In this document: positions 8,466 through 17,730 of the stretch, piece by piece
Position numbering within the stretch: the stretch's first letter is position 1
How the letters are laid out: every line of letters starts with the position of its first letter
Assembly (NCBI GenBank): GCA_044226395.1
Contig: JBGAHD010000001.1
Span: 1 to 64,000, forward strand
Length of the DNA: 64,000 nt
Source of the DNA: JBGAHD01 sp044226395
GTDB lineage: Bacteria; Pseudomonadota; Gammaproteobacteria; Xanthomonadales; Ahniellaceae
Direction of reading: 5' to 3'
Notes under the pieces: model-generated
Database searches by the model: none
The model's input: the letters and a program-made list of their open reading frames with translations, nothing else
What the model was told of the DNA's origin: nothing
Made by a program: the position numbers and the translations under genes

Positions 8466-9137
8466 TCACCAAGGCAGCGCCTCCCCATTGGCATGCCAAA
8501 AGCTCCCCGTCTGCGCTGCACTCAACCCATCCATCCGCGCAATCAGATTCTTCGCCGCCTGCTCCGGCGTCACATCGCCATTGCCCCCGGTCATGTTCGT
8601 CTTCACGAAACCCGGGTGCAGCGCGAACACACCAATCCCGCGCGGCTTCAAGTCCATCGCGAGTGACCTCGCCGCGGCGTTCAACGCGGCCTTGGACATG
8701 CGATAGCCGTAGTAGCCGCCGGAGCCGTTGTCGGCGATCGAGCCCATGCGGCTGGTGATGACGGCGATCTGGCCGCCGTCGCGCACGCGGCCTTGAAGGG
8801 CGGCGGCCAGTTGCAGCGGCGCGAGCGCGTTGACCTCGAATTGGTGGCGGATGGCGGCGAGCGCGTTAGCGTCGACGCGGTCGAGCGATTCGCGGGTGAG
8901 GACGCCGGCGTTGAGGATCAGGCGGTCGATCTCGACCGTGGCCAGTCGGCGGGCGAGGTCGGTCAAGGTGTCGGGGCGGGTCATGTCGACGTCGGTTTCG
9001 ACATGCACCTTGAGCGCGCGCAGTTCCGGCGAGGCTTGTCGGCAGACGCCGATGACGGCGTCGCCGCGCGCGGCGAGCTGGGCGCACAGGGCCAGGCCAA
9101 TGCCGCGGTTGGCGCCGGTGATGACGTGGGTTTTCAT
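8466..9137 (-). CDS. short-chain dehydrogenase/reductase (SDR)
   Basis: A 223-residue NAD(P)-dependent SDR. The Rossmann motif TGANRGIG is near residue 7, NAG occurs in LILNAGVL, and the catalytic YxxxK is in YGYRMSK. The short length and motif set match the C-factor-like branch of SDRs, whose substrates are usually unknown. The ATG at 9137 is chosen because the nucleotide-binding motif follows at once; the 50 in-frame codons upstream look non-coding. It is divergent from the second TonB receptor, with a palindromic operator-like site between them. Confidence 0.88.
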   Translation of the reverse strand: MKTHVITGANRGIGLALCAQLAARGDAVIGVCRQASPELRALKVHVETDVDMTRPDTLTDLARRLATVEIDRLILNAGVLTRESLDRVDANALAAIRHQFEVNALAPLQLAAALQGRVRDGGQIAVITSRMGSIADNGSGGYYGYRMSKAALNAAARSLAMDLKPRGIGVFALHPGFVKTNMTGGNGDVTPEQAAKNLIARMDGLSAAQTGSFWHANGEALPW

Positions 9138-9232
9138 GGGGTCGCTCCTGGTTTCATGCGGCGAGGCGCCGATCGGCGCGGCGCGCGCGGGGCGGTGGGC
9201 GGCCGCCGCGACGGGGCGGGGCCATGGCGAAA

Positions 9233-9248
9233 CTGTACCAAGGTACAG
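9233..9248. promoter_or_regulatory. perfect palindrome, possible repressor operator
   Basis: CTGTACC-AA-GGTACAG is a perfect 7-2-7 inverted repeat in the 230-bp gap between the divergent SDR and TonB receptor genes. Size and symmetry suit a TetR-family operator, but no tetR gene lies in the window. Confidence 0.5.
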
Positions 9249-9367
9249 ATGCCGGCCCCAGGCCCGGGGACTACATTGCCGGACCAAGAAAACCCTGATC
9301 GCCCCGCGCGAGCCCTGCGCGCACGGGCGGCATGTCCACCATTTCGCGCCCAGCCAAGGGGAACATC

Positions 9368-11593
9368 ATGTCGCGCATCAAGCTCACGCCACTCGCCGCC
9401 GCCATCGCCACCGTGTTTTTCGTGGCGCCCATGGTCACGTTCGCGCAGGATGCCGACGCGGAGAAGAAAGACAAGGACAAGAAGGAAGAGCCGGCCAATG
9501 ACGCCGCGCAGCTGTCCGCCATCACCGTCACCGCGCGTCGCCGCGAAGAGACCTTGATGGACGTGCCGGTGGCGGTCACCGCCTTCGGCGAGCAGCAAAT
9601 CGAACGCCTGAACATTCGCGACCTGTCCGATCTGGACGCGGTCGTGCCCAACCTGACCATCTACGCCGCGCGCGGTTCGTCGAGCACGGTCACCGCCTAC
9701 CTTCGTGGCGTTGGCCAGTCCGATCCGCTGTGGGGCGTGGATCCGGGCGTGGGCATCTATATCGATGATGTGTACATCGCGCGTCCGCAAGGCGCGCTGC
9801 TCGACGTGGTCGATGTCGATCGCGTCGAAGTGCTGCGCGGCCCGCAGGGCACGCTGTACGGCAAGAACACCACCGGTGGCGCCATCAAGTACGTGACCAA
9901 GCCGCTGTTGCCGGACTTCGGCGGCAATGCCTCGCTGACCGTGGGCAACTACAGCGAGCTCGATTTCAAGGGCAGCGTCAATGTGCCGATCGCGGGCGAC
10001 CGCGTGATCGCGCGCTTCTCGGCGGCCTCGCTAAATCGCGACGGTTTCGGCGAGAACCGCTTCCGTCACGAGGAAGTGTCCGACAAGGAAATCAACGTCG
10101 CGCGCGCGACGATTGGCTTCTTCCCCAACGACGATCTGTCGATCACGCTCTCGGGCGACTGGCTCGACGATCAGTCCGGCGCGCGCGGCGCGCAGCGCCT
10201 CAATGCCTTCAACCCGGCCGACCCCACGCGCACGCCGCCGCTGGACGACCGCTACGACACGCTGTCGGACATGGCCAATGTCAACGACACCAATATGTAT
10301 GGCGGCGCGTTGACCATTAACTATCGCGCCAGCGATTCGTGGTGGTTGAAGTCGGTGACGGCCTATCGTCAATCCGACACCGACACCAATATCGACTTCG
10401 ACACCTTGCCGCGCACCATCACCAATGTCCGCGCCGAATATTCCGATGACCAGTGGTCGCAGGAATTCCAGGGCCTGTTCGATGGCGGCGGTCCGCTGAC
10501 CGGCGTGGTGGGTTTCTATTATTTCGACGGCCGGGCCGGCGGCACGGTGTACAACAACTTCCTCGGTTTGCAGTTCGGCACGACCAATGGCGATGTCGAC
10601 ACCACCTCGGCCGCGGTCTATGGCGAAGGCACGTATCACTTTAGCGACAAGCTGTCGGTGACGGCGGGCTTGCGCTACACCAGCGAAGAGAAGGAAGCCG
10701 ATGTCTTCAATCAGGGCTTCCGCGATCCCAATTTCACCATTCCCTTCGCGGTCGTGGCCGATTTCAACGATTCGGTGCGCTTCCACAATGTCTCGCCGAA
10801 GTTGTCGGTCGACTATCACCCGAACGAAGACACCCTGGTCTACGGTCTGGTGTCGCGCGGCTTCAAGAGCGGTGGTTTCAACATTCGCGCGAATGTGACG
10901 GCGGTGCCGCAGTCGGCGCGTCCGTTCGACGATGAGTCGGTGACCTCGTTCGAGTTCGGCACCAAGGCCGCGTTCTACGACAACACCTTCTTCTTCAATG
11001 CCGCGTTCTTCCACAACGAGTACAAGGACGTGCAGTTGTCGGTGTTCACCGCCTTCGATGCCAATGGCGATGGCGTGAACGACTCGTTCTTCGGCGATTT
11101 CACCAATGCCGGCAAGGCGCACATTCAGGGCGTGGAGCTGGAGTTCTCCGGCCAGCCGACCGAGCGCTTGAGCTTGCAGGGCAATCTGGCCGTGCTCGAG
11201 GCGCAGTACGACGAGTTCATCGATCGCGGCGTCGATATCGCCGACCGTCAGAAGTTCACCAATGCGCCGCCGTTCTCGGCCGCGTTGACCGCGCAGTACA
11301 CCTGGCCGGTGTTCGGCGGTGAACTGGCCGCGCGCATCACGGGCACGTATCAGGGCAAGGTGATTCCGACCACGGATCTCTCGCCGGCGATCGCGCAGGA
11401 CCCGTACGCGCTGTTGCACGCGGGTCTGGTGTGGCGCAGCGAGCAAAGCCCCTGGTGGGTGTCGCTGCAAGGCAGCAACCTGACCGATCGCGCCTACCGC
11501 ACGACGGGCTACAACATTCCGGTGCTGGGCATCCTCACCGGTTTCTATGGTCCGCCGCGTCAGTACATGCTGACCGTGGGTTACGAGTTCTGA
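9368..11593 (+). CDS. TonB-dependent outer-membrane receptor (second)
   Basis: A 741-residue receptor with a signal peptide ending APMVTFAQ, a lysine/glutamate-rich linker, a TonB box-like SAITVTARRREE, and a plug with RVEVLRGPQGTLYGKNTTGG. A beta-barrel follows and ends LTVGYEF. It is only distantly similar to the receptor at 4157, mostly in the plug. The ATG at 9368 follows AAGGGG, whereas an in-frame ATG at 9332 would place 12 polar residues before the signal peptide. Substrate unknown. A hairpin closes the unit downstream. Confidence 0.95.
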   Translation: MSRIKLTPLAAAIATVFFVAPMVTFAQDADAEKKDKDKKEEPANDAAQLSAITVTARRREETLMDVPVAVTAFGEQQIERLNIRDLSDLDAVVPNLTIYAARGSSSTVTAYLRGVGQSDPLWGVDPGVGIYIDDVYIARPQGALLDVVDVDRVEVLRGPQGTLYGKNTTGGAIKYVTKPLLPDFGGNASLTVGNYSELDFKGSVNVPIAGDRVIARFSAASLNRDGFGENRFRHEEVSDKEINVARATIGFFPNDDLSITLSGDWLDDQSGARGAQRLNAFNPADPTRTPPLDDRYDTLSDMANVNDTNMYGGALTINYRASDSWWLKSVTAYRQSDTDTNIDFDTLPRTITNVRAEYSDDQWSQEFQGLFDGGGPLTGVVGFYYFDGRAGGTVYNNFLGLQFGTTNGDVDTTSAAVYGEGTYHFSDKLSVTAGLRYTSEEKEADVFNQGFRDPNFTIPFAVVADFNDSVRFHNVSPKLSVDYHPNEDTLVYGLVSRGFKSGGFNIRANVTAVPQSARPFDDESVTSFEFGTKAAFYDNTFFFNAAFFHNEYKDVQLSVFTAFDANGDGVNDSFFGDFTNAGKAHIQGVELEFSGQPTERLSLQGNLAVLEAQYDEFIDRGVDIADRQKFTNAPPFSAALTAQYTWPVFGGELAARITGTYQGKVIPTTDLSPAIAQDPYALLHAGLVWRSEQSPWWVSLQGSNLTDRAYRTTGYNIPVLGILTGFYGPPRQYMLTVGYEF

Positions 11594-11646
11594 TTGGAAG
11601 GCGTCGACGCGCGTCTAGGCGCGCGTCGGTCGCGAGGTATCCTTCG

Positions 11647-11668
11647 CCCCGTGAGTTCGCTCACGGGG
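11647..11668 (+). terminator. hairpin terminator after the second TonB receptor
   Basis: CCCCGTGAG-TTCG-CTCACGGGG is a perfect 9-bp stem with a stable TTCG tetraloop, followed by a T-rich CGTTTGCGTTTT. It lies 54 bases after the stop codon. Confidence 0.8.
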
Positions 11669-11705
11669 CGTTTGCGTTTTCAAGCGTTGAATCTGGAGTG
11701 TTGCG

Positions 11706-12713
11706 ATGAATCGACTGCCCGCGTTGAAGGCGTTTCCTCTCGCGATGATCGCCGTGCTTGGCGGCTGCGCCGAACGCGCGCCCGAAGCACCGAAGTTGAA
11801 GATCGATCCGGCGCGCGTCACGGTGTCGGGGTTGTCGTCGGGCGCCTACATGGCCGAGCAAGTGCATCTGGCCTTGTCTGATCGCATCGCGGGCGCGGGC
11901 TTGTTGGCCGGTGGTCCTTACGGCTGCGCGCGCGGCGATCTGAACACCGCGCTCAAGCACTGCATGATGCCGGCCGATGGCGGGCCCGATGCGGTGGCGC
12001 TGGCAGAAGTCGCGCGCGAACGCGCGCAGAAAGGGGAATTGGCGCCGCTGTCGGGTCTGGTGGGCGATCGCGTGTGGGTCTTTCACGGCACGCAGGACAA
12101 GATCGTGAGCGAGTCGGTGTCGGCCGCGAGCGCGTCGATCTACACCTTGCTGGATCCTTCGGTGTTGCCCGCGAGCGAGTTCACGCGCGCGACTGCGCAT
12201 CTGTTTCCCACTTTGAATGACGGCGTCGATTGCGCCGAGGGCGGTTCGCCGTATCTGGGCAAGTGCGATTACGACGCGGCGGGCGTGATGTTTCAAGCGC
12301 TGTACGGTCCTCTGACGGAACCGGCGCCGACCGCGCAGGGCAAGGTCGAAACCTTCGATCAAGGCAAGTACGCGCCGGCCGATGCCGATGCGGAACTGGC
12401 CGATAGCGGCTACATCTACGTGCCGCCGGCATGCGCGAAGGAGACGTGCGGCTTGCACCTCGCGTTTCATGGTTGCGAGCAATCGATGGACAAGATTGGT
12501 CCCGTGTTCGCCGAGCAAGCGGGCCTCAATCGCTGGGCCGATGCCGCGCGCGTGGTGGTGGTCTATCCCCAGGTCGAGCCGAGCATGATGCCGCTCAACC
12601 CCAAGGGCTGTTGGGATTGGTGGGGTTACACCGGCCCGCAGTACGACACGCGTGCGGGCGCGCAGATTCGTTTCGTCAGCGCCTTGATCGATGACCTGAC
12701 CGCGGCGCATTGA
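11706..12713 (+). CDS. PHB depolymerase-like lipoprotein esterase
   Basis: A 335-residue alpha/beta-hydrolase resembling extracellular poly(3-hydroxybutyrate) depolymerases. The nucleophile is Ser44 in GLSSG near the N-terminus; FHGTQDKIV and FHGCEQSMDKIG are the other family hallmarks, and Cys pairs are present. A lipobox (AVLGGC) suggests anchoring as a lipoprotein, where it could attack polymer or oligomer at the cell surface or in the periplasm. The neighbourhood supports this: a 3-hydroxybutyrate oligomer hydrolase and 3-hydroxybutyrate dehydrogenase lie within 10 kb. Activity on true PHB is not proven by sequence, because the family also includes other esterases. Confidence 0.8.
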   Translation: MNRLPALKAFPLAMIAVLGGCAERAPEAPKLKIDPARVTVSGLSSGAYMAEQVHLALSDRIAGAGLLAGGPYGCARGDLNTALKHCMMPADGGPDAVALAEVARERAQKGELAPLSGLVGDRVWVFHGTQDKIVSESVSAASASIYTLLDPSVLPASEFTRATAHLFPTLNDGVDCAEGGSPYLGKCDYDAAGVMFQALYGPLTEPAPTAQGKVETFDQGKYAPADADAELADSGYIYVPPACAKETCGLHLAFHGCEQSMDKIGPVFAEQAGLNRWADAARVVVVYPQVEPSMMPLNPKGCWDWWGYTGPQYDTRAGAQIRFVSALIDDLTAAH

Positions 12714-12795
12714 ACGCCCCGGCGCGCCGCGACGCCTGCCGCGCGCGCGCCGATGATGCGACAATCGCGCGCATGAGCGCCCCCGCGATTTCCTC

Positions 12796-15700
12796 ATGCT
12801 GAGTTTGGCTGGCGTTGCCGCCGCGGGTCTGGCTTGGGCCGTGCTGTTGTTCGGCGTGGCGGTGCTGGGCGAGCGTCACGCCGATCTGTTCCGTCGCCGC
12901 GCGGCTACGGTGTATGCCTTGTCGCTGGCGGTGTACTGCACGTCGTGGACCTTTTACGGCACGGTGGCGCAAGCGGCGCGCTGGGGTTGGTCGGTGCCGC
13001 CGACGTTCATCGGCACGATCATCTTGTTCGCGTTGGGCTTTCCGTTCTTGCAGCGCTTGGCGGAATTGGCGCGCGCGCAGAATTCAACCTCGATCGCGGA
13101 TCTGATCGCTTCGCGCTTCGGCAAGAGCAGTTCGCTCGCGGCGTGGATCACAGGCGTGGCCGTGCTCGGCATGGTGCCTTACATCGCGTTGCAGCTGAAG
13201 GCCGTGGCGATGAGTTACGCCATGCTCACCGCGCGCACCGCCGAGCAAGCCGAATCCGCGTGGCAGGACGTGGCCTTGTGGGTGGCGGTGCTGATGGCCG
13301 CGTTCGCCATGTTGTTCGGCACGCGACGCGCGTCCGCGACCGAACACAATCGCGGCCTGGTGCTGGCCATGGGCTTCGAGTCGCTGTTCAAGCTGGCGGC
13401 GATGGCGGCGGTGGGCGTGTATGCCGTGTTCGTGTTGAACCAAGGCCCGACCGAGTTGATCGCGCGCGCGCAGACCTTGCCGCCGGTGATGGAAGGCGGC
13501 GGTTGGCTGGCGCTCGTATTGCTGGGCGCGCTGGCCATGTTCACGCTGCCGCATCAGTTTCACATCGGCGTGGTCGAGTTGGCGGACACGCGTCATCTGC
13601 GCACGGCGCGATGGTTGTTTCCGCTGTATCTGCTGCTGATCGCGGCGCCGACCTTGCCACTGGCTTGGGCGGGGCAGTTGGCCTTGGGCGATCGCGTGCC
13701 GGCCGATTTGTATGTGTTGGGCCTGCCCTTGGCGCGCGAGAGTCAGGCGCTCGCGTTGTTTACCTTCCTCGGTGGACTGTCGGCGGCGACGGGCATGGTG
13801 ATCATGGCCACGATCACGCTGTCGATCATGGTGGTCAATCACTGGTTGGCGCCGTGGGTGCTGCGCGATGCGGTGGCGGCGGCGCCGCGCGATCTGCGCG
13901 GCGTGGTGTTGACGCAGCGACGCATCGCGATTGCCTTGATCGTCATTCTCGCCTATGGCTACAGCCGCGCATTGGGTGGTAGCGATGCGCTGGGTGAAAT
14001 CGGTGCGCTGTCGTTCTCCGCGCTGGCGCAGTTGGCGCCGGCGGTGATCGCGGCGGTGTACGCGCCGCAGTTGCCGCGGCGCGCGGTGCAGGGCGGATTG
14101 CTGATCGGCGCCGCGACGTGGGTGTATCTGCTGTTGTTGCCGCAGCTCGCGCATGGTGGCGCGATCGCGGGATTCTCGCTGGATTCGCTTGGCGCTTGGG
14201 CGCCGGATCGCGTGTTGGGGCTTGGTGGTTGGGATCGGTCGACGCGCGCGGTGCTGTTGAGTCTGGCGGCAAATGTGCTGGCGATGCTCGTGCTGTCGCG
14301 ACACGCGCGGCGCGATGAGCCGCCGAGCTTGTCACCGATTCGCGTGGGTGATCTGAAGGCGTTGGCCGCGCGCTTCTTGTCGGAATTGCACGTGCGCCGC
14401 GTGTTCGATGATCGCGGCGACGACACCGTGATGGCGGATGCCAGCCTGGTCGCGCGCGTCGAGCACGAACTCGCCGCCGTGGTCGGCGCGGCGTCTTCGC
14501 GCTTGCTGATCGATGCCGCGCGGCGTGGCGGCGGTGGCGAACTCGAGACCATGGCCGCGCTCGTCGGCGAAGTCACCGAGGCCGCGCGCTTCGGTCAGGC
14601 CGTGCTCGAAGCCGCGCTCGAAAACATGAGCCAAGGTATCAGCGTAGTCGATGGCGATCTGCGCCTGGTCGCGTGGAATCGTCGATACGCGGAGCTGTTC
14701 AACTATCCCGCGCATTTGCTCGTGGTGGGCACGCCGGTCGAGGAGCTGGTGCGCTACAACGCCGAGCAGGGCTTGCTGGGGCCGGGCGATCGCGAGCAAT
14801 TGGTGCGCAAGCGCATCGACTACATGCGCGCGCGCACGCCTTACGTGACGGAGCGGCATTTCGCTGATGGCACGGTGGTCGAGATTCGCGGCAACCCGAT
14901 GCCGCGCGGTGGCTTCGTGGCCACGTTCACCGATGTCACGGCGTTTCGGCGCGCGGAGAGCGCGTTGAAGCGCGTCAATGAGACGCTGGAACAGCGCGTC
15001 GGCGAGCGCACGGCCGAATCCGAAGCCGCGCGCCTGGAAGCCGAGCGCGCGAATCGCGCCAAGAGTCGCTTCCTCGCCGCGGTGACGCACGATCTGATGC
15101 AGCCGCTCAATGCCGCGCATCTGTTCACGCACGCGCTGTCGCAGCAGCTGCGGCATGCGCAGTATCGCGAGGCGGTGGAGCACATCGACGGCGCTCTGGT
15201 GTCGGCCGAGACCTTGCTCGCGGGGCTGCTCGATATCTCGCGCCTGGATGCCGGTGGTATGGCGCCGCGCATTTCGCGCTTCCCGGTGCGGGAGTTGTTG
15301 TCGCATCTGGCGAGCGAGTTCCGCGTGCTGGCCAGTGAACGCGAGATCGTGCTGCGCGATGTCGCCAGCAGTGCTTGGGTCGAGAGCGATCCGCACTTGT
15401 TGCGTCGCGTGCTGCAGAACTTCTTGTCGAATGCCGTGCGATACAGCGAGCGTGGTCGCGTCTTGCTCGGCTGTCGTCATCGCGGCGATACCTTGTCGAT
15501 CGAAGTGTGGGATACCGGGCCCGGCATCGCCGAAGCCGATCGCGAAGTGATCTTCGAGGAGTTCCGTCGATTGCCGTCGACGCCCGGTGGCGCGGGGCTG
15601 GGCTTGGGCCTCGCCATCGCCGATCGCGTCGCGCGGTTGCTGCGGCATCCGATCGAACTGCGTTCCGTCGTTGGGCGCGGCACGGTGTTCGCGGTGCGCG

Positions 15701-16149
15701 TGCCGCGCGTGCCGGCGCAGGCGAATGTCAGCGGTGAAGGCGAGCGCGCCAGCGTGCCGGCCACGCCGATGTCGACCGTGGTCGTCGTCGACAACGATGC
15801 CGCCGTCTTGAAAGGCATGGAGGCCTTGCTCAGTGGCTGGCGCTGCCAAGTGCTGCCCGCGCGTGATCTCGATGAAGCGCGCGCCCGCGTAGCGCAGGGC
15901 GCGCCGGACCTGCTGATCCTCGACTATCACCTGGACGCGCAACGCACCGGGCTCGATGTGCTGGCCGCGCTGCGCGCCGATGGCGTGGAGACGCCCGCCA
16001 TCTTCGTCACCGCCGATCATTCTCAAGCCGTGCGCGAGGCCGTGCAGACGGCCGGCGCGCATCTGCTGCAAAAGCCGCTGCGACCGTTGGCGCTCAAATC
16101 GCTGATGTCGCGGTTGCTTACCGCCAAGCCCAGCGCGCGACTGGCGTGA
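12796..16149 (+). CDS. crbS: CrbS-type sodium:solute symporter-histidine kinase hybrid
   Basis: The 1117-residue protein has about 500 residues of multiple membrane segments of the sodium:solute symporter (SLC5) type. It continues with a PAS domain near 605-715 (ENMSQGISVVD), a dimerisation/phosphoacceptor domain with His765 in AVTHDLMQP, an ATPase domain with NFLSNAVRYS and DTGPGI, and a receiver with phosphoacceptor Asp1043. CrbS (also called MxtR) in other gammaproteobacteria senses carbon sources through the transporter part and controls acetate use via the LuxR-type CrbR. A matching regulator lies at 19521-20189. No clear ribosome-binding site precedes the ATG; a nine-codon frame at 12773 ends across it. 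Confidence 0.88.
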   Translation: MLSLAGVAAAGLAWAVLLFGVAVLGERHADLFRRRAATVYALSLAVYCTSWTFYGTVAQAARWGWSVPPTFIGTIILFALGFPFLQRLAELARAQNSTSIADLIASRFGKSSSLAAWITGVAVLGMVPYIALQLKAVAMSYAMLTARTAEQAESAWQDVALWVAVLMAAFAMLFGTRRASATEHNRGLVLAMGFESLFKLAAMAAVGVYAVFVLNQGPTELIARAQTLPPVMEGGGWLALVLLGALAMFTLPHQFHIGVVELADTRHLRTARWLFPLYLLLIAAPTLPLAWAGQLALGDRVPADLYVLGLPLARESQALALFTFLGGLSAATGMVIMATITLSIMVVNHWLAPWVLRDAVAAAPRDLRGVVLTQRRIAIALIVILAYGYSRALGGSDALGEIGALSFSALAQLAPAVIAAVYAPQLPRRAVQGGLLIGAATWVYLLLLPQLAHGGAIAGFSLDSLGAWAPDRVLGLGGWDRSTRAVLLSLAANVLAMLVLSRHARRDEPPSLSPIRVGDLKALAARFLSELHVRRVFDDRGDDTVMADASLVARVEHELAAVVGAASSRLLIDAARRGGGGELETMAALVGEVTEAARFGQAVLEAALENMSQGISVVDGDLRLVAWNRRYAELFNYPAHLLVVGTPVEELVRYNAEQGLLGPGDREQLVRKRIDYMRARTPYVTERHFADGTVVEIRGNPMPRGGFVATFTDVTAFRRAESALKRVNETLEQRVGERTAESEAARLEAERANRAKSRFLAAVTHDLMQPLNAAHLFTHALSQQLRHAQYREAVEHIDGALVSAETLLAGLLDISRLDAGGMAPRISRFPVRELLSHLASEFRVLASEREIVLRDVASSAWVESDPHLLRRVLQNFLSNAVRYSERGRVLLGCRHRGDTLSIEVWDTGPGIAEADREVIFEEFRRLPSTPGGAGLGLGLAIADRVARLLRHPIELRSVVGRGTVFAVRVPRVPAQANVSGEGERASVPATPMSTVVVVDNDAAVLKGMEALLSGWRCQVLPARDLDEARARVAQGAPDLLILDYHLDAQRTGLDVLAALRADGVETPAIFVTADHSQAVREAVQTAGAHLLQKPLRPLALKSLMSRLLTAKPSARLA

Positions 16150-16150
16150 G

Positions 16151-16645
16151 CTACTTCAACAAGCGCGGCGCCTGCTTGCGCAATTGCTCGGCGCGCGCCT
16201 TGTCGATATGCCCGGCGAGTTCGACGAAGGCGGGCAGGGGCGCGCCTTTCTTCGCTAGCGCGGCGTAACGCGTATCGAGCGACGCTAGGTAGGTCCACTG
16301 ATAGGCCAGGTCGTAGTTGCGCACGTCGTCGACGGTGAGGTAGATCTCGCCGAGCAACTTCTTCGCCTCTTCATCGCCAGCCTTGGCCGCGCGCGTCAGC
16401 CACGCAATGCCTTCGAGCGGCTTGCGCCCACCGACGCCGCCGCCGAACGCGAGATTGGTGCCGACATAGGTCTGGTAGTCGACCCGGCCTTTCTCCGCCT
16501 GCGCGAGCGCGCATTGCCAATGGTCGGCGTCCTTCGCGGCGGCGAGCGTATTAGGCTGGGGGCAGGGCCGCTTCGCGGCTGGGGCGGCATTGACCTGGGC
16601 CGCGAACGACAAGGCAACGAGGATCGAGAACAAACGCGCGTGCAT
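16151..16645 (-). CDS. exported Sel1-like repeat protein
   Basis: The 164-residue product has a signal peptide (MHARLFSILVALSFAAQVNA) and a helical core with a Sel1-like unit (EGIAWLTRAAKAGDEEAKKLLGEIY, here described by its repeat of A-A-x-x-G-D/E). Sel1 repeats are protein-interaction modules. The start is firm: GGAGGG lies eight bases upstream. The stop is one base past the crbS stop on the other strand, so the two genes converge tightly. No specific role can be assigned. Confidence 0.7.
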   Translation of the reverse strand: MHARLFSILVALSFAAQVNAAPAAKRPCPQPNTLAAAKDADHWQCALAQAEKGRVDYQTYVGTNLAFGGGVGGRKPLEGIAWLTRAAKAGDEEAKKLLGEIYLTVDDVRNYDLAYQWTYLASLDTRYAALAKKGAPLPAFVELAGHIDKARAEQLRKQAPRLLK

Positions 16646-16760
16646 GAATCACCCTCCGTGGAAACGCGCGAGCGCCCGGGCGCTCGCGCGAGGATCGTGG
16701 TGTCGCAAGCGTAAGCCGCGCGCGCCACGAATGCCACTGGCATGTGGCAGGTGAATCCTC

Positions 16761-17435
16761 TCAGGGCGAACCGAGCAAGTGCTCGTGCATCGACCGATGC
16801 TGATCGTGAATGCGATGCGCGCCGTGCAAGAGCACGCGCAGTACCTCGACCGGCCGCCGATGCCAACTGGCCCAGGCCAGGGGCGAATCGCCGCGATCGT
16901 CGACACTCGTCACATCCGCGCCCGCCTCGATCAAGCGGCGAATCGTCGCCACGCCACCAAACGCCGCCGCGCGATGCAACGGCGTCTCGCCCATCGTCCG
17001 CCCATCTCGCATCACCGCGCCCGTCACCACGCCTGGCTTCGTCCTCGCATTCGGATTGGCGCCACCGCGAAGCAACACCGTCACCACGCGCTCCTGCCGC
17101 GCGCGATCCTCGTGCATCACCGCCGAATGCAAAGCTGTCTCGCCCGTGGCCGGATCCGCGTAACCCACTTGCGCGCCACGTTCGAGCAAGAACTCGCACA
17201 AGCGCCAATGACCGTGAAACGCCGCGCCGTTCAAGCCGAAGTCGCGGCCGAGTTCATGAAGCCCCGCGCCGTTGGCCAGCAGAAGACGCAGCGCGGAGAC
17301 GTCGCCGTAGTAAGCGCACCATTGCAAGGGGCTCGCGCCTTCAAACAAAGGCCAAGGCGCAGGCAGGGCAATCAGCTCATGCACATGATCCGTGCGGCCA
17401 GAGGCGATGCGGGCGGTGAGGGCGTCTCGGTCCAT
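16761..17435 (-). CDS. ankyrin-repeat protein
   Basis: A 224-residue protein composed of ankyrin repeats: SPLQWCAYYGDVSALRLLL, GAAFHGHWRLCEFLLERGA, GETALHSAVMHED and GETPLHRAAAFGG are visible, four to five units in all. Such proteins bind partner proteins; no catalytic domain is attached and no signal peptide is seen. The ATG at 17435 has AGCAGG upstream and precedes the first repeat; the longer in-frame extension lies in lower-GC intergenic DNA. That 295-bp gap to 17730 shows no other gene I can support. Confidence 0.8.
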   Translation of the reverse strand: MDRDALTARIASGRTDHVHELIALPAPWPLFEGASPLQWCAYYGDVSALRLLLANGAGLHELGRDFGLNGAAFHGHWRLCEFLLERGAQVGYADPATGETALHSAVMHEDRARQERVVTVLLRGGANPNARTKPGVVTGAVMRDGRTMGETPLHRAAAFGGVATIRRLIEAGADVTSVDDRGDSPLAWASWHRRPVEVLRVLLHGAHRIHDQHRSMHEHLLGSP

Positions 17436-17730
17436 GATTGGCCTGCTGTAATAGAAGGAACTTCGTCGTTGAGAAATCACCCGCAGGCGAGCTGCCCAAA
17501 AAAACTTGAGTCGAATAGGTCCATCAAGATAGCTTTGGCTATCGCATTCGAAACGAGTGCATCTGGTCGGATGGCCATGTAATCCGATTTCCGCTAAGGC
17601 GATAAACGGAGTACGGGGGGGGCATTGCAATTTGAATGAGTCGCCGAAATCGACATTCAGGATATTGACTCCAGATTCAAGCTGTTTGGCAATGCACTGG
17701 GATTCTCGACGGAACTACGGGGGATAGGAC

